This document shows, one piece after another, positions 1 through 9,115 of a stretch of DNA of 32,506 nt. The notes beneath the pieces were generated by a model. That model did not search any database. It saw nothing but the letters and a program-made list of their open reading frames with translations, and was not told the DNA's origin. The position numbers and the translations under genes are program-made. The stretch covers positions 18,184 through 50,689 of the forward strand of contig NZ_BDQX01000362.1 in assembly GCF_003112455.1 (NCBI RefSeq). The letters are read 5' to 3'. The stretch comes from Paenibacillus agaridevorans (lineage in GTDB: Bacteria > Bacillota > Bacilli > Paenibacillales > Paenibacillaceae). The first letter of the stretch is position 1. Every line of letters begins with the position of its first letter.

Positions 1-58
1 TTATCCCACTGGCGTTTCTTCGGCAACCGGTTTCCCGTTCGCCCTCATTATAGCAAAT

Positions 59-1126
59 TTACAGCCTGACTTCTCTGCCGGTTTCCGCCGATTCGTAAAT
101 CGCGGCCAAAATTTTGATCATGTCGACGCCCTGCTCCGGCGTGATCGTCGGCTTCGCGCGTCCTTCCAGGCAATCGACGAAATGTTTGATGTTCTCGGTA
201 TGCTGCTTCACCTGGTCGGCGCCCTTAATAACCGGCACGGTGTCCGTCAGTTGTCCGGCAGCTTCCGAGTAGATGCCAAGCTTGCCGTTTCGCAGGCTCG
301 CTCCCGCCTTGGTGCCGCGCAGCTCGACGAAATTCATTTCCTCTCCAATGTTGGAGGCCCAGCTGAATTCGATCTGCAGCGTCGCGCCGTTGTCGAAGCG
401 GATAAAGCCCGTTGCCAGGTCCTCTACGTCGAACGTGCCATCCTCCTGACGGTCGCCGAAGGAGCTATGGACAGAATCGGCAATGGTATCATTGGCGAAC
501 TTCGTGTACTTCGCTCCCGTGACGGATACCGGCTTCGGGTTGCCCATGATCCACATGGCGAGATCGATGAAATGTACGCCGAGGTCGATCAGCGGCCCGC
601 CGCCCGACAGCTCCTTCGTCGTGAACCAGCCGCCCTTGCCCGGAATGCCCCTTCTCCGGATCCAGCCGCAGCGGCCCGTGTAGATTTCGCCCATGCCGCC
701 TTCATCGGCCAGACGCTTAAGGAATTGCGAATTCGGGTTAAAGCGGTTGTTGCGCATAACCATCAACAGCTTGCCCGATGCGGCCGCCGCATCCGCCATC
801 TTCTGCGCTTCGACGGGATTGACCGCGTCCGGCTTCTCGCAGAAGGTATTGTATCCCGCTTCCAATGCGGCAATCGCTATCTCCGAGTGATACAGGTTCG
901 GCGTGCAGATATCGACGATGTCGAAGCCGCCATCGCGCAGCATGTCGCGATAATCCGTATAGACGCGGCTCACGCCCAGCTTCCCGGCAATTTCTTGCGC
1001 ACGCTCTTTCCGGATATCGCATACCGCCACTACTTCTGCTTCCGGATGCTCCAGCCATGCCTCCATATGGGCCGCTTGGAAGATGCCGCCGGCTCCGATG
1101 ACGCCTATTTTATATTTTGCGCTCAT
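59..1126 (-). CDS. Gfo/Idh/MocA family NAD(P)-dependent oxidoreductase
   Basis: A cytoplasmic sugar or cyclitol dehydrogenase of 355 residues, the usual family length. The N-terminal Rossmann fold shows the dinucleotide loop GAGGIF at residues 11-16. The family's EKP motif is at 97-99, with Lys98 the expected catalytic lysine. The C-terminal dehydrogenase domain carries GGGPLIDLGVHFIDL around 175-189, with the conserved Asp181 and His185. The ATG start has a good GGGGAGG ribosome binding site eight bases upstream. It follows the isomerase-like gene by 37 bases on the same strand, so the two are probably one operon acting on the same sugar or inositol derivative. The substrate cannot be read from the sequence. 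The family call is secure; the exact reaction is open. Confidence 0.93.
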   Translation of the reverse strand: MSAKYKIGVIGAGGIFQAAHMEAWLEHPEAEVVAVCDIRKERAQEIAGKLGVSRVYTDYRDMLRDGGFDIVDICTPNLYHSEIAIAALEAGYNTFCEKPDAVNPVEAQKMADAAAASGKLLMVMRNNRFNPNSQFLKRLADEGGMGEIYTGRCGWIRRRGIPGKGGWFTTKELSGGGPLIDLGVHFIDLAMWIMGNPKPVSVTGAKYTKFANDTIADSVHSSFGDRQEDGTFDVEDLATGFIRFDNGATLQIEFSWASNIGEEMNFVELRGTKAGASLRNGKLGIYSEAAGQLTDTVPVIKGADQVKQHTENIKHFVDCLEGRAKPTITPEQGVDMIKILAAIYESAETGREVRL

Positions 1127-1163
1127 GTTCTGTTCCTCCCCGAATTATAAAAGAATGATTGTT

Positions 1164-1931
1164 TTATCGTTCAGTTCTCTGTTCCATCAAGCTCAGCAGA
1201 TTGCCATAGCTCGTTCTCACGCAATCCATGGGATCCGTCTTGCAGGAATCCTGCTCCACCACGTACCACTCAACGCCGCTAGTCTCTCCCCATTCGATGA
1301 TAGGAGCAAAATCGATAACGCCCGTACCGATCGGCGCAAACGTGGCTTCCTCATCGTCCGTCATATCCTTTAAGTGTACGATGGGCATTCTGCCGCCGTA
1401 AGGCTCAAAGAAAGCAACAGGGTCGCGGCCAGCCTTCTTAAGCCAGAACACGTCGAGCTCCGCCAAAATTTCGTTGCCTGGAACAGGCTCAAGCAGGTAG
1501 GACAATGCGTCCTTGCCGTCCACCTTCGTCTCGAATTCGAACGCGTGGTTGTGGTAGCTGATCCGTATTCCACGGTCCTTGAGCTTGGCCGCGATAGCGT
1601 TCAGATCGGACCGCACTCCCTTGTAACCGCCTTCGGTCCGGATCGCCTCGGCGATGCCCGGGCATATAATGTCGATCGTGCCGAGCACTTCAGCCTCGTC
1701 CGCCACCTGATCCCCGCGTTCAAGCAATTCGTCAAGGCCAACGTGCAATCCCGCGGCCTTAAGCCCGGTCTCGTCCAAAATTTCTTTAAGCGCTTTCGGA
1801 TCGTGACCGTGAAAACCGGCGAATTGCACGCCTCCGTACCCAATTTGACTTATTTCACGAAGCGTTGCCGGAAAGTCGCTTGCGCACTCCTCGCGCAACG
1901 TGTATAACTGAACTGCAATCTTCTCCCTCAT
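1164..1931 (-). CDS. Sugar phosphate isomerase/epimerase (xylose isomerase-like TIM barrel)
   Basis: A 255-residue TIM-barrel protein of the AP-endonuclease-2/IolE-type family, which isomerises, epimerises or dehydrates sugars and inositol derivatives with a divalent metal. Visible family motifs are SYHNHAFEFE, ELDVFWLKKAG, VHLKDM and YVVEQD, which carry the usual His, Asp and Glu metal ligands. The reading frame stays open 32 codons further upstream, but those codons run through the promoter. The ATG that begins MREKIAVQLYTLRE has a purine-rich ribosome binding site, so it is chosen as the start. It is the first gene of an operon with the Gfo/Idh/MocA dehydrogenase and is divergent from an AraC regulator. 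That arrangement suggests a substrate-induced catabolic unit. The substrate is not identifiable. Confidence 0.9.
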   Translation of the reverse strand: MREKIAVQLYTLREECASDFPATLREISQIGYGGVQFAGFHGHDPKALKEILDETGLKAAGLHVGLDELLERGDQVADEAEVLGTIDIICPGIAEAIRTEGGYKGVRSDLNAIAAKLKDRGIRISYHNHAFEFETKVDGKDALSYLLEPVPGNEILAELDVFWLKKAGRDPVAFFEPYGGRMPIVHLKDMTDDEEATFAPIGTGVIDFAPIIEWGETSGVEWYVVEQDSCKTDPMDCVRTSYGNLLSLMEQRTER

Positions 1932-1964
1932 TCTCTTCTTCCCCTTCCATCGACAATTACACCC

Positions 1965-1993
1965 AGTATAAAATGACGAAATAAGGAAGTGAA
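1965..1993 (-). promoter_or_regulatory. Sigma-A-type promoter of the isomerase-dehydrogenase operon
   Basis: On the minus strand, a -35 box TTCACT (1993-1988) and a -10 box TATACT (1970-1965) are separated by exactly 17 bases, about 34 bases upstream of the isomerase start. It lies in the gap shared with the divergent AraC gene, where that regulator would be expected to bind. TTGACT (2012-2017) and AGTCAA (2040-2045) form an inverted repeat in the same gap and could be an operator; this is inference. Confidence 0.6.
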
Positions 1994-2078
1994 TATCCGA
2001 TTCTCCGCTTGTTGACTTATTTTGCAACGGTTATGATAGAGTCAATACTTCCTGATACAAGGAGAGGTGGTTACGCCT

Positions 2079-2921
2079 ATGGCCTCGCAAACGCAATCAT
2101 GGACCATTCCCTTATCCGTCGGTTATTCCCGACATGTCGTGCCCTTCCAAGGCTACATGAAGCACGACGATTCCGATCACCGCGTGCTCCTGCGCCTTCA
2201 AGCAAAGGGACGATGCCGCGTCTCGGTAAATGGCGTCACCTACCCCGTGGAGCCGGGCGATCTCATCCTGAGAAGACCTTGCGAAGAATACCGGCTCGAT
2301 ATCGAAGCGGTTTACGATGAGCAGGATGGCGTGATGCTGCCTATTGACAGCGTGGACTATTATTTGACCTGCGACGGGGAGTGGATCGAGAATTGGGCGC
2401 GTCGAAGCAAGGTTCAGGGCATCGTCCGCGTGGAACCGATCGACGAACTGATGTCGCTCTGGAGGAAACTGATCTATGAGAAGAGGAATTTGCACGGGGA
2501 CAATTCGGAGATGATGGATGCTCTTGTCAAGGTGATATGTCTGTCCATCGATCAGCATGCGCAGAAGGCGGGGTCCGCATCACGGCCGGAACGTTATATC
2601 CCTTACCAGATCAAGCGCTACCTCGAGAAACACGCGACCGAGCCGCTCAAGCTGGATCGGGTGGCCGCCCGCTTTGGCGTAAGCGTGTCGACAGCCTCGC
2701 ATCTGTTTAAGGGGACGTTCGGCCTGCCCCCCATGCGCTATGTCGTCGATATCCGGCTGGCCATCGCATCGGAGAGGCTGCTGCACAGCGACATGAATCT
2801 GGAGGATATCGCCGAATCGGCCGGCTTTCGGAGCTATCCCTATTTCAGCCGGGCGTTCCGCTCCCGCTATAATGTCAGCCCAAGCGAATACCGTGCGCGG
2901 AACGGCATCCCGACTAACTAG
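2079..2921 (+). CDS. AraC family transcriptional regulator
   Basis: A 280-residue regulator. The N-terminal half is a cupin-like ligand-binding domain with the pattern VNGVTYPVEPGDLILRRP, as in AraC-type sugar sensors. The C-terminal ~100 residues hold two helix-turn-helix motifs: LDRVAARFGVSVSTASHLFK and a second ending in DIAESAGFRSYPYFSRAFR before NVSPSEYR. A GTG twelve bases upstream is in frame but overlaps the AAGGAGAGG ribosome binding site, so the ATG that begins MASQTQSW is chosen. It is divergent from the isomerase-dehydrogenase operon and is its likely activator. The inducer is unknown. Confidence 0.92.
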   Translation: MASQTQSWTIPLSVGYSRHVVPFQGYMKHDDSDHRVLLRLQAKGRCRVSVNGVTYPVEPGDLILRRPCEEYRLDIEAVYDEQDGVMLPIDSVDYYLTCDGEWIENWARRSKVQGIVRVEPIDELMSLWRKLIYEKRNLHGDNSEMMDALVKVICLSIDQHAQKAGSASRPERYIPYQIKRYLEKHATEPLKLDRVAARFGVSVSTASHLFKGTFGLPPMRYVVDIRLAIASERLLHSDMNLEDIAESAGFRSYPYFSRAFRSRYNVSPSEYRARNGIPTN

Positions 2922-2958
2922 TTAGCTGCGATAATACGGCATAATACGGCATAAAAAT

Positions 2959-3005
2959 GGAGCTGTCCCAACAGTCATTGTCAGTCGACTTGTTGGAGCA
3001 GCTCC
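2959..3005 (-). terminator. Intrinsic terminator of the KdpD-like gene
   Basis: Arms 2959-2973 and 2991-3005 form an inverted repeat of 15 bases with two central mismatches and a 17-base loop. Read on the minus strand the stem is followed by ATTTTTAT, which is the terminator layout for the gene ending at 3039. It also separates that gene from the converging AraC gene. Confidence 0.7.
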
Positions 3006-3038
3006 TTGTTCATTTCCCTATAAGCAATTCGATCACGG

Positions 3039-3749
3039 CTATTCTTTATTGTTGCACTGTGCTGTGTTGGCGATATTGTTCGCGATATTCGCAACCGATC
3101 TCATCTGCTCTTCCATATCCTTCACGTAATCGTCCACAACTTGAACTTCAATCATGCAGTTGTTCGTCATAAATTTAAACACGCCGTTGTTAAAATCCGT
3201 TCCTAATTCTTTATAGAAAATGCCCTCGTAGACATCCTGATGCGTATGACTGAAGCTAAGCCTGTACTTCGTCTCTTCCTGCAGCAAATAAGCGCGTACG
3301 CCCTTCTCATAGAAGCCGTCGCCGTTTTTGAGCTCCCGCGAGACCGAGATAATATGAAGATCGACGAACGGAATCTCATTCAGCAAAATATTGATGAATG
3401 ATCCCTTCGTAATCTCCTTCCAACGGCTCTGGGCGGTTTGTCCGAGAACAAGCTGAGTAATATTGTGTTTTCTTGCCACCTCGCCGATGACTTTGGCGAT
3501 CGGGCGGCTCTCATTGTATTTGACGATAAACTGCTCGGCGCCATGCTCTTTGGCCAATTCTTTCCACTTCTCGACATAATGGATCTTTTCGATGTCCAGT
3601 TCGTCTTCAGGAAGCGGGTCCACTGTCAACACATAAAAGGGGCAGTTCAGCATGTTGGCAATTTTGCCGCCACGACGGATAAGCCTTTCACCGTTTGGTC
3701 CATAATAGACGCATACGAGTATGCTCTCATCCATTCTCCCGTTCTTCAA
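3039..3749 (-). CDS. KdpD-like universal stress protein domain protein (no kinase domain)
   Basis: A 236-residue soluble protein. Residues about 6-150 match the universal-stress (USP) domain of the potassium-sensor kinase KdpD. The N-terminal ILVCVYYGPNGERLIRRG and the nucleotide-loop region LGQTAQSRWKEITKGSF followed by DLHII are typical. The KdpD sensor, membrane and kinase parts are absent. About 85 further residues at the C terminus form a domain I do not recognise. The frame opens at a TTG with GAGGTG ten bases upstream. An internal ATG at 3734 is the alternative start, with a weaker site. In several Firmicutes the KdpD USP domain binds c-di-AMP; whether this one does cannot be read here. 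It is divergent from the Mrp sodium/proton antiporter operon, which suggests a link to ion homeostasis. Confidence 0.78.
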   Translation of the reverse strand: MKNGRMDESILVCVYYGPNGERLIRRGGKIANMLNCPFYVLTVDPLPEDELDIEKIHYVEKWKELAKEHGAEQFIVKYNESRPIAKVIGEVARKHNITQLVLGQTAQSRWKEITKGSFINILLNEIPFVDLHIISVSRELKNGDGFYEKGVRAYLLQEETKYRLSFSHTHQDVYEGIFYKELGTDFNNGVFKFMTNNCMIEVQVVDDYVKDMEEQMRSVANIANNIANTAQCNNKE

Positions 3750-3850
3750 TTTAACGATTCACCTCATCTAAGCTTCTAATACGGCAGCCGCGAATGAACA
3801 TCCGAGAATGCTCCCGTATCGAGACATTGACTACAGAGTACTGTTTTTAC

Positions 3851-3880
3851 TTGGTTCTGTCAATGCGATTAGTGTATACT
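3851..3880 (+). promoter_or_regulatory. Putative promoter of the mrp operon
   Basis: A -10 box TATACT (3875-3880) lies 18 bases after a weak -35 TTGGTT (3851-3856), about 90 bases before mrpA. The long leader and poor -35 leave room for regulation. No transcription data are available, so this is a sequence match only. Confidence 0.4.
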
Positions 3881-3971
3881 ATTAGTTGGCATTACTATCT
3901 GCGCGGGTTAAAAATTGCGTACAGCCGATATGAACTATAATGAATTTAAGTACATATTAGGAGGTCACAAG

Positions 3972-6368
3972 TTGTCTTTGCTGCATTTTGCCGTTTTGCT
4001 GCCATTCCTCTATACCATCTTTGTGCCGTTGTTTTTCAAGAAATTGCCCCGTATCCACACGGGCTGGTTCGTGATCGTGATCCCTCTGCTTCTATTCGTT
4101 TATTTCCTGACGAATTTCCCGGTTCAGACCGACTCTCCCCCTATTGTTCATTCCGTTCCATGGATTGCTTCCGCCGGAATCCACTTCTCGCTGCATCTGG
4201 ACGGTCTGGCGCTTTTATTCGCTCTTATCATTACAGGTATTGGCACTTTAGTTGTACTTTATTCCATTTATTATATGTCGATGAAACGCGAAGCTCTCCA
4301 TAACTTCTATGTTTATTTGCTTTTGTTTATGGGAGCCATGCTCGGTATCGTTTTATCCGATAATCTGATGGTTATGTATGTGTTCTGGGAGGCGACCAGC
4401 GTATCGTCCTTCCTGCTCATTGCCTATTGGTACCAGCGCAAAAAATCGCGTTACGGCGCGCAGAAGGCGATGCTCATTACCGTATTCGGCGGCTTCGCCA
4501 TGCTTCTCGGCGCGCTGATGATCGGGACGGCCGCAGGAACATTCAGCATTCGCGAGATCATCGGCATGCGGGAGACGCTCGCCGATCATGCTCTGTTCCT
4601 CCCTGCCATGCTCCTGATTCTGCTTGGCGCGTTTACCAAGTCCGCGCAATTTCCGTTCCATATCTGGCTGCCTGACGCGATGGAAGCGCCGACTCCGATC
4701 AGCGCCTTCCTGCATTCCGCCACGATGGTCAAGGCCGGCGTCTATCTGGTTGCCCGCTTCACTCCCGTGTTCGGCGGCGATATGAACTGGTTCTGGATTA
4801 TTGCGATCGTCGGTACGCTAACCTTGTTCTGGGGTGCTTTCATGGCGATCCGCCAGACCGACCTTAAGGCGCTTCTTGCCTATTCCACCATCAGTCAGCT
4901 AGGGCTTATCATGTCGTTGCTCGGCATCGGCTCTCTGGCGCTTAACCCGGATTTCGCGGCGGAGGCCGATTGGTTCGAAGCCGCCATTCTCGCCGCAATC
5001 TTCCATCTGTTCAACCATTCCATATTCAAAGGCTGTCTGTTCATGGTTGTAGGCATTCTTGACCACGAGACGGGCACCCGCGATATCCGCAAACTCGGCG
5101 GACTGATGAGTCTGATGCCCGTTTCTTTTACGCTGACCGTCATCGGCGGCTTGTCTATGGCCGGCCTGCCGCCGTTCAGCGGCTTTCTGAGCAAGGAGAT
5201 GTTTTTTGCCGGGGTGCTGGCAGCGAACACGCATACGGAACAATGGACCTTGTGGCTGCCGATAGCGGCCTGGGTAGCCAGCATTTTCACGTTTGCCTAT
5301 TGCCTGATTCTCGTATTCAAGACGTTTACGGGCACCTACCATCCGGACAGACTGGACAAAAAGCCCCATGAGGCGCCGATCGGCATGCTGATTCCGCCAA
5401 TCGTGCTTGCTCTTATCGTCGTATCCGCGTTCTTCTTTCCGAATCTGCTGTCCTATAATCTCTTCGAGCCGGCCATCCATTCGGTGCTGCCCGGACTGAG
5501 GCTGCCTGGGGAGACCTTCTATGTCAAGATTAAAGCTTGGCACGGCTTGAACACGGAGCTGTACATGACGATCGGCATAGTCGTAGTCGGCACGCTTCTG
5601 TACCGCACCTACAAGAAGTGGGGGGACGTCTACAACCTTCTTCCGCACAAGTATACGCTGGGCAGTCTCTACGACAACGGGCTGGCAGGCGCCGAGAAGC
5701 TTTCGGCCCGGATAACCAGCACCTATATGAACGGCTTCCTTCACAGCTATCTGAGCTATATCTTTGTATTTATCATACTTCTTGTCGGCGGCTCGTTCGT
5801 GCTGCTGGACGCTTTCGGCTACGACCTGTCGACCAACGCCGAGATCGGCTTGTACGAATACATTCTCGCGGGCGCAATCGCCGTATTGGCCGGCTTCGTC
5901 ATCTCCGTCACCTCCAGGCTGACGGCCATCATTGCCGTGGGAGCGGTCGGTTATCTGGTTTCGCTGCTGTTCGTCATCTTCAGGGCGCCGGATCTCGCGT
6001 TGACGCAGCTCGTCGTCGAGACGATTACGACCGCGCTGTTCCTGCTGGCCTTCTACTTCCTGCCCAAGCTGAAGACGGAAGTGACACGCATTCGGGTTAA
6101 GATATCCAATCTGCTCATCTCCGTCGGCATCGGTGCCCTGTTTACGCTAATCGGCATTGCTGCCCAAGGAAGCAATCAATTCAAGCCGGTATCCGAATAC
6201 TTCCAAAATGCCTATGAGCTGTCCGGCGCCAAAAACATGGTCAACGCGATTCTGGTCGACTTCCGCGCGTTCGACACGATGCTGGAAAGCGTCGTGCTGT
6301 TCACGGCAGGCATTGGCGTTTACACGCTGATCAAACTTCGCAAGTCAAGGAAGGGGGGACAGCAGTGA
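3972..6368 (+). CDS. mrpA: Na+/H+ antiporter Mrp subunit A
   Basis: The large complex-I-like subunit of the seven-subunit Mrp cation/proton antiporter, 798 residues and highly hydrophobic. The NuoL/ND5-like proton-channel domain covers roughly residues 75-420, including HIWLPDAMEAPTPISAFLHS. The C-terminal part has the DUF4040/MnhB-like region with FRAPDLALTQLVVE. The frame is open from an upstream TTG at 3915. The TTG at 3972 has AGGAGG eight bases upstream and gives the family's usual N terminus. With that start the essential glutamate in VFWE is residue 140, matching the numbering known for Bacillus MrpA. It heads a tight operon. It works with MrpD to exchange cytoplasmic sodium for protons, supporting alkali and salt tolerance. 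Confidence 0.97.
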   Translation: MSLLHFAVLLPFLYTIFVPLFFKKLPRIHTGWFVIVIPLLLFVYFLTNFPVQTDSPPIVHSVPWIASAGIHFSLHLDGLALLFALIITGIGTLVVLYSIYYMSMKREALHNFYVYLLLFMGAMLGIVLSDNLMVMYVFWEATSVSSFLLIAYWYQRKKSRYGAQKAMLITVFGGFAMLLGALMIGTAAGTFSIREIIGMRETLADHALFLPAMLLILLGAFTKSAQFPFHIWLPDAMEAPTPISAFLHSATMVKAGVYLVARFTPVFGGDMNWFWIIAIVGTLTLFWGAFMAIRQTDLKALLAYSTISQLGLIMSLLGIGSLALNPDFAAEADWFEAAILAAIFHLFNHSIFKGCLFMVVGILDHETGTRDIRKLGGLMSLMPVSFTLTVIGGLSMAGLPPFSGFLSKEMFFAGVLAANTHTEQWTLWLPIAAWVASIFTFAYCLILVFKTFTGTYHPDRLDKKPHEAPIGMLIPPIVLALIVVSAFFFPNLLSYNLFEPAIHSVLPGLRLPGETFYVKIKAWHGLNTELYMTIGIVVVGTLLYRTYKKWGDVYNLLPHKYTLGSLYDNGLAGAEKLSARITSTYMNGFLHSYLSYIFVFIILLVGGSFVLLDAFGYDLSTNAEIGLYEYILAGAIAVLAGFVISVTSRLTAIIAVGAVGYLVSLLFVIFRAPDLALTQLVVETITTALFLLAFYFLPKLKTEVTRIRVKISNLLISVGIGALFTLIGIAAQGSNQFKPVSEYFQNAYELSGAKNMVNAILVDFRAFDTMLESVVLFTAGIGVYTLIKLRKSRKGGQQ

Positions 6369-6787
6369 AATTTCCTGACGTTATTCTGCAGACCGCAGCA
6401 AAAATACTTGTGTTTATCATCATGATTTATTCCATCTACATCCTGTTCGCGGGGCATAATAATCCAGGCGGCGGCTTTATCGGCGGTCTGATCACGGCTT
6501 CAGCGATTATGCTGCTGTATCTGGCGTTCGACGTGGAGACCGTAGGCGAAATTATTCCGTTAGACTTCAAGATCATCGGCGCCGTCGGCGTCATGCTGGC
6601 TCTGCTGACGGGGTTTGGAGCGGTGCTGTTCGGCGTGCCGTTCCTGACGCAGGTTTATCAATACGTGAATCTGCCGCTGCTCGGCAAGACGGGGCTGGGC
6701 ACCGCTTTCGTGTTCGACCTGGGCGTCTATCTGGCCGTTGTCGGCACTACGGTAACAATAATTCGAAGCATTAGCGAGGACCTATAG
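6365..6787 (+). CDS. mrpB: Na+/H+ antiporter Mrp subunit B
   Basis: A 140-residue, four-helix membrane subunit of the Mrp complex. NNPGGGFIGGLI near the N terminus is the family signature. It starts at a GTG overlapping the mrpA stop by four bases, with AAGGGGGG just upstream, so translation is probably coupled. Length and position in the A-G gene order are standard. Confidence 0.95.
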   Translation: MKFPDVILQTAAKILVFIIMIYSIYILFAGHNNPGGGFIGGLITASAIMLLYLAFDVETVGEIIPLDFKIIGAVGVMLALLTGFGAVLFGVPFLTQVYQYVNLPLLGKTGLGTAFVFDLGVYLAVVGTTVTIIRSISEDL

Positions 6788-6788
6788 T

Positions 6789-7127
6789 ATGGAAATATTG
6801 ATGACAATCGTCGCCGGTACGTTGTTCACCTCAGGTGTCTACCTCATTCTTAGCAAGACGCTTCTGCGCATCATTATGGGTCTGTCCCTGTTCACGCACG
6901 GCGTTCACATTATGCTGATGTCCATTAACGGCTTAAAGCGGGGCGCGGCTCCGCTGCTGGAAGAACAGGCCGCCAGCTATACCGATCCGGTGCCGCAGGC
7001 GCTTATTCTGACATCCATCGTTATCAGCTTTTCGCTAACCGCATTTTCGCTTGTGCTGGCTTACCGCACGTATAAGGAGCATGGCACCGACGATGTGGAG
7101 CGGTTAAGGGGACAAGATCATGAATAA
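6789..7127 (+). CDS. mrpC: Na+/H+ antiporter Mrp subunit C (NuoK-like)
   Basis: A 112-residue, three-helix membrane subunit homologous to NuoK of complex I. It shows the conserved DPVPQALILTSIVISFS segment of MnhC/MrpC proteins. It starts one base after the mrpB stop and overlaps mrpD by eight bases. Together with MrpA and MrpD it forms the proton-conducting core of the complex. Confidence 0.95.
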   Translation: MEILMTIVAGTLFTSGVYLILSKTLLRIIMGLSLFTHGVHIMLMSINGLKRGAAPLLEEQAASYTDPVPQALILTSIVISFSLTAFSLVLAYRTYKEHGTDDVERLRGQDHE

Positions 7128-8595
7128 TATCGTTGTTTTGCCATTGTTTATACCGTTAATTTTGGGCGTTTCCCTGTTTTTCATCCGCAAGCATATCCGG
7201 CTCCAGCAATGGATAGCGGCTTTGGCCGCTCTTGCCACGCTCGCGGCATCGCTAATGCTGATGGGCCAAATTTCTTCGGAAGGCATACAGGTGCTTCATA
7301 TGGGCGGATGGGAAGCCCCGTACGGCATTCCGCTCGTTGCGGATATGCTGGCCGCGATACTCGTCGCCGTCGCTTCGATCGTTACATTCGCTTGTCTGCT
7401 GTTCGCCTTTCATTTCATCGGGGAAGAACGGAAGAACTATTACGTGTATCCGCTGATGCTCATTTTGCTGTGCGGAGTAAACGGGTCGTTCCTGACGGGC
7501 GACATTTTCAACCTGTTCGTCTTCTTCGAAGTCATGCTTCTCTCGTCTTACGTGCTCCTCAGCTTAGGAGGCGGGAGAGTTCAATTGCGCGAAACCGTCA
7601 AATATATTGTCATTAATATTGTGGCATCCAGTCTATTCGTTATTGCCATTGCTTATCTGTACTCGATCACGGGCACGCTTAACCTGGCGCATATCGCGGA
7701 GCGTGTAGCCGAGAACGGCCAGAACGGCTTGACCACCACCGTCAGTCTGCTGCTGCTCACCGTATTCGGTCTGAAGGCGGGATTGTTTCTATTCTTCTGG
7801 CTGCCCGGCTCTTACAGCGCGCCCTCCGCTCCCATCGCCGCATTGTTCGCGGCGCTGCTGACCAAGGTCGGCGTCTACGTCATTATTCGGATGTTCACGC
7901 TTATCTTCAATCATCAGCCGCAAATTACGCATACGATCATCCTGTGGCTGGCCGCCCTGACCATGATATTAGGCGCGATCGGAGCCATTGCTTATTGGCG
8001 CATCAAACAAATCCTCGCTTACAATGTCGTTGTTTCGGTTGGCTTTATCCTGTTCGGAGTAGGCGTCGCCACCGATGCCTCCTTGGCAGGCTCCGTCTTC
8101 TACCTGGTCCACGATATGATCGCCAAAGCGCTGATCTTCATTCTTGGCGGAGCCGTCGTGTTCGTCGCCGGTACCGACCGGCTGCGCGAGATTAGCGGTT
8201 TGATCCGGTACCGCCCTATTCTGGGCTGGCTGTTCTTCCTGTCCGCGTTGGCGCTTGCCGGCGTTCCGCCGCTAAGCGGCTTTATCGGCAAATTCCTTAT
8301 TTTGCAAGGCGGCGTGCAAGCCGAGCATTATATCATGGCCGCAATCAGCCTGCTGACGAGCCTCATGGTGCTCTATTCCGTTATCAAAATTTTCATCAAC
8401 AGCTTCTGGGGCGAATCGCTGCTAAGCGAAGGGGAACAGAAGTCAAGCGCCCGCGGCACCCTGCTTCCGGGCTTCCTGCTCGCCGCGCTGGTCGTCGGCC
8501 TCGGACTTGGAGCGGATATCTTTATGCCTTATGTTGATCAAGCGGTTGAGCCCCTGGTGAATCCGCGAATTTATATCGACGCGGTATTATCGTAA
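7120..8595 (+). CDS. mrpD: Na+/H+ antiporter Mrp subunit D (NuoM/N-like)
   Basis: A 491-residue, about 14-helix subunit of the complex-I antiporter-like family. The essential glutamate of the FNLFVFFE segment falls at residue 137, as in characterised Bacillus MrpD. The second channel segment includes GLFLFFWLPGSYSAPSAPIA, where the usual HSWLP of NuoM is replaced by the MrpD-type FWLP. The ATG lies inside the end of mrpC, a coupled start. A 43-base gap with a fresh ribosome binding site precedes mrpE. Confidence 0.96.
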   Translation: MNNIVVLPLFIPLILGVSLFFIRKHIRLQQWIAALAALATLAASLMLMGQISSEGIQVLHMGGWEAPYGIPLVADMLAAILVAVASIVTFACLLFAFHFIGEERKNYYVYPLMLILLCGVNGSFLTGDIFNLFVFFEVMLLSSYVLLSLGGGRVQLRETVKYIVINIVASSLFVIAIAYLYSITGTLNLAHIAERVAENGQNGLTTTVSLLLLTVFGLKAGLFLFFWLPGSYSAPSAPIAALFAALLTKVGVYVIIRMFTLIFNHQPQITHTIILWLAALTMILGAIGAIAYWRIKQILAYNVVVSVGFILFGVGVATDASLAGSVFYLVHDMIAKALIFILGGAVVFVAGTDRLREISGLIRYRPILGWLFFLSALALAGVPPLSGFIGKFLILQGGVQAEHYIMAAISLLTSLMVLYSVIKIFINSFWGESLLSEGEQKSSARGTLLPGFLLAALVVGLGLGADIFMPYVDQAVEPLVNPRIYIDAVLS

Positions 8596-8638
8596 TGCGC
8601 GCCCAACAGATGCATTTCGCCGGAAGGATGTGATCGGA

Positions 8639-9115
8639 ATGACCTTGCAAATCTTGCTTAATCTATTGATTGCCGCCATGTGGATGATGCTTCACGATAC
8701 ATGGAACATGCTGACCTTCGCAATCGGCTTCGTGCTTGGCGCAATCATCTTGTTCGGGATGAGAAGATTTTTCCCTGCCCCCTTCTACGGAAGAAAGTTC
8801 TGGTTTCTTCTCAAGCTGGGCTGGCTGTTCAGCATCGAGCTGCTGGTCTCCAGCATTGTGGCCATCGAACAGATCATTCGGCCCCGGCTCAACATACAGC
8901 CTGGCGTATTCCGGATGCAGACGAGAATGAAGACCGAATGGGAGCTGTCCTTGCTCGCCAATCTTATGACGCTCACGCCGGGTTCGGTTGTTATGGAGAT
9001 TGCTCCGGAGGATGGGCTGATGTACGTACACGCCATGGACGTGCCCCGGATGAAAAAGGGCATTATCCGAACGAAGGACAAGTTCGAGGATGTCATAATC
9101 GAGGTGATGCGCTAA
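8639..9115 (+). CDS. mrpE: Na+/H+ antiporter Mrp subunit E
   Basis: A 158-residue subunit with two to three N-terminal membrane helices and a soluble C-terminal part. Typical MrpE segments are SLLANLMTLTPGSVVMEI and YVHAMDV. A GTG nine bases upstream is in frame but overlaps the AAGGATG ribosome binding site, so the ATG that begins MTLQILLN is preferred. The TAATG junction overlaps the mrpF start by one base. MrpE is needed for assembly or stability of the complex in characterised species. Confidence 0.94.
   Translation: MTLQILLNLLIAAMWMMLHDTWNMLTFAIGFVLGAIILFGMRRFFPAPFYGRKFWFLLKLGWLFSIELLVSSIVAIEQIIRPRLNIQPGVFRMQTRMKTEWELSLLANLMTLTPGSVVMEIAPEDGLMYVHAMDVPRMKKGIIRTKDKFEDVIIEVMR

Noticed and set aside
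1..48. 15-codon minus-strand frame ending at position 1
   Set aside because: It has no ribosome binding site and no recognisable sequence; too short to support.
182..1150. Long plus-strand open frame of 322 codons
   Set aside because: It is antisense to the Gfo/Idh/MocA gene, has no ribosome binding site and resembles no family; it is a GC-driven shadow.
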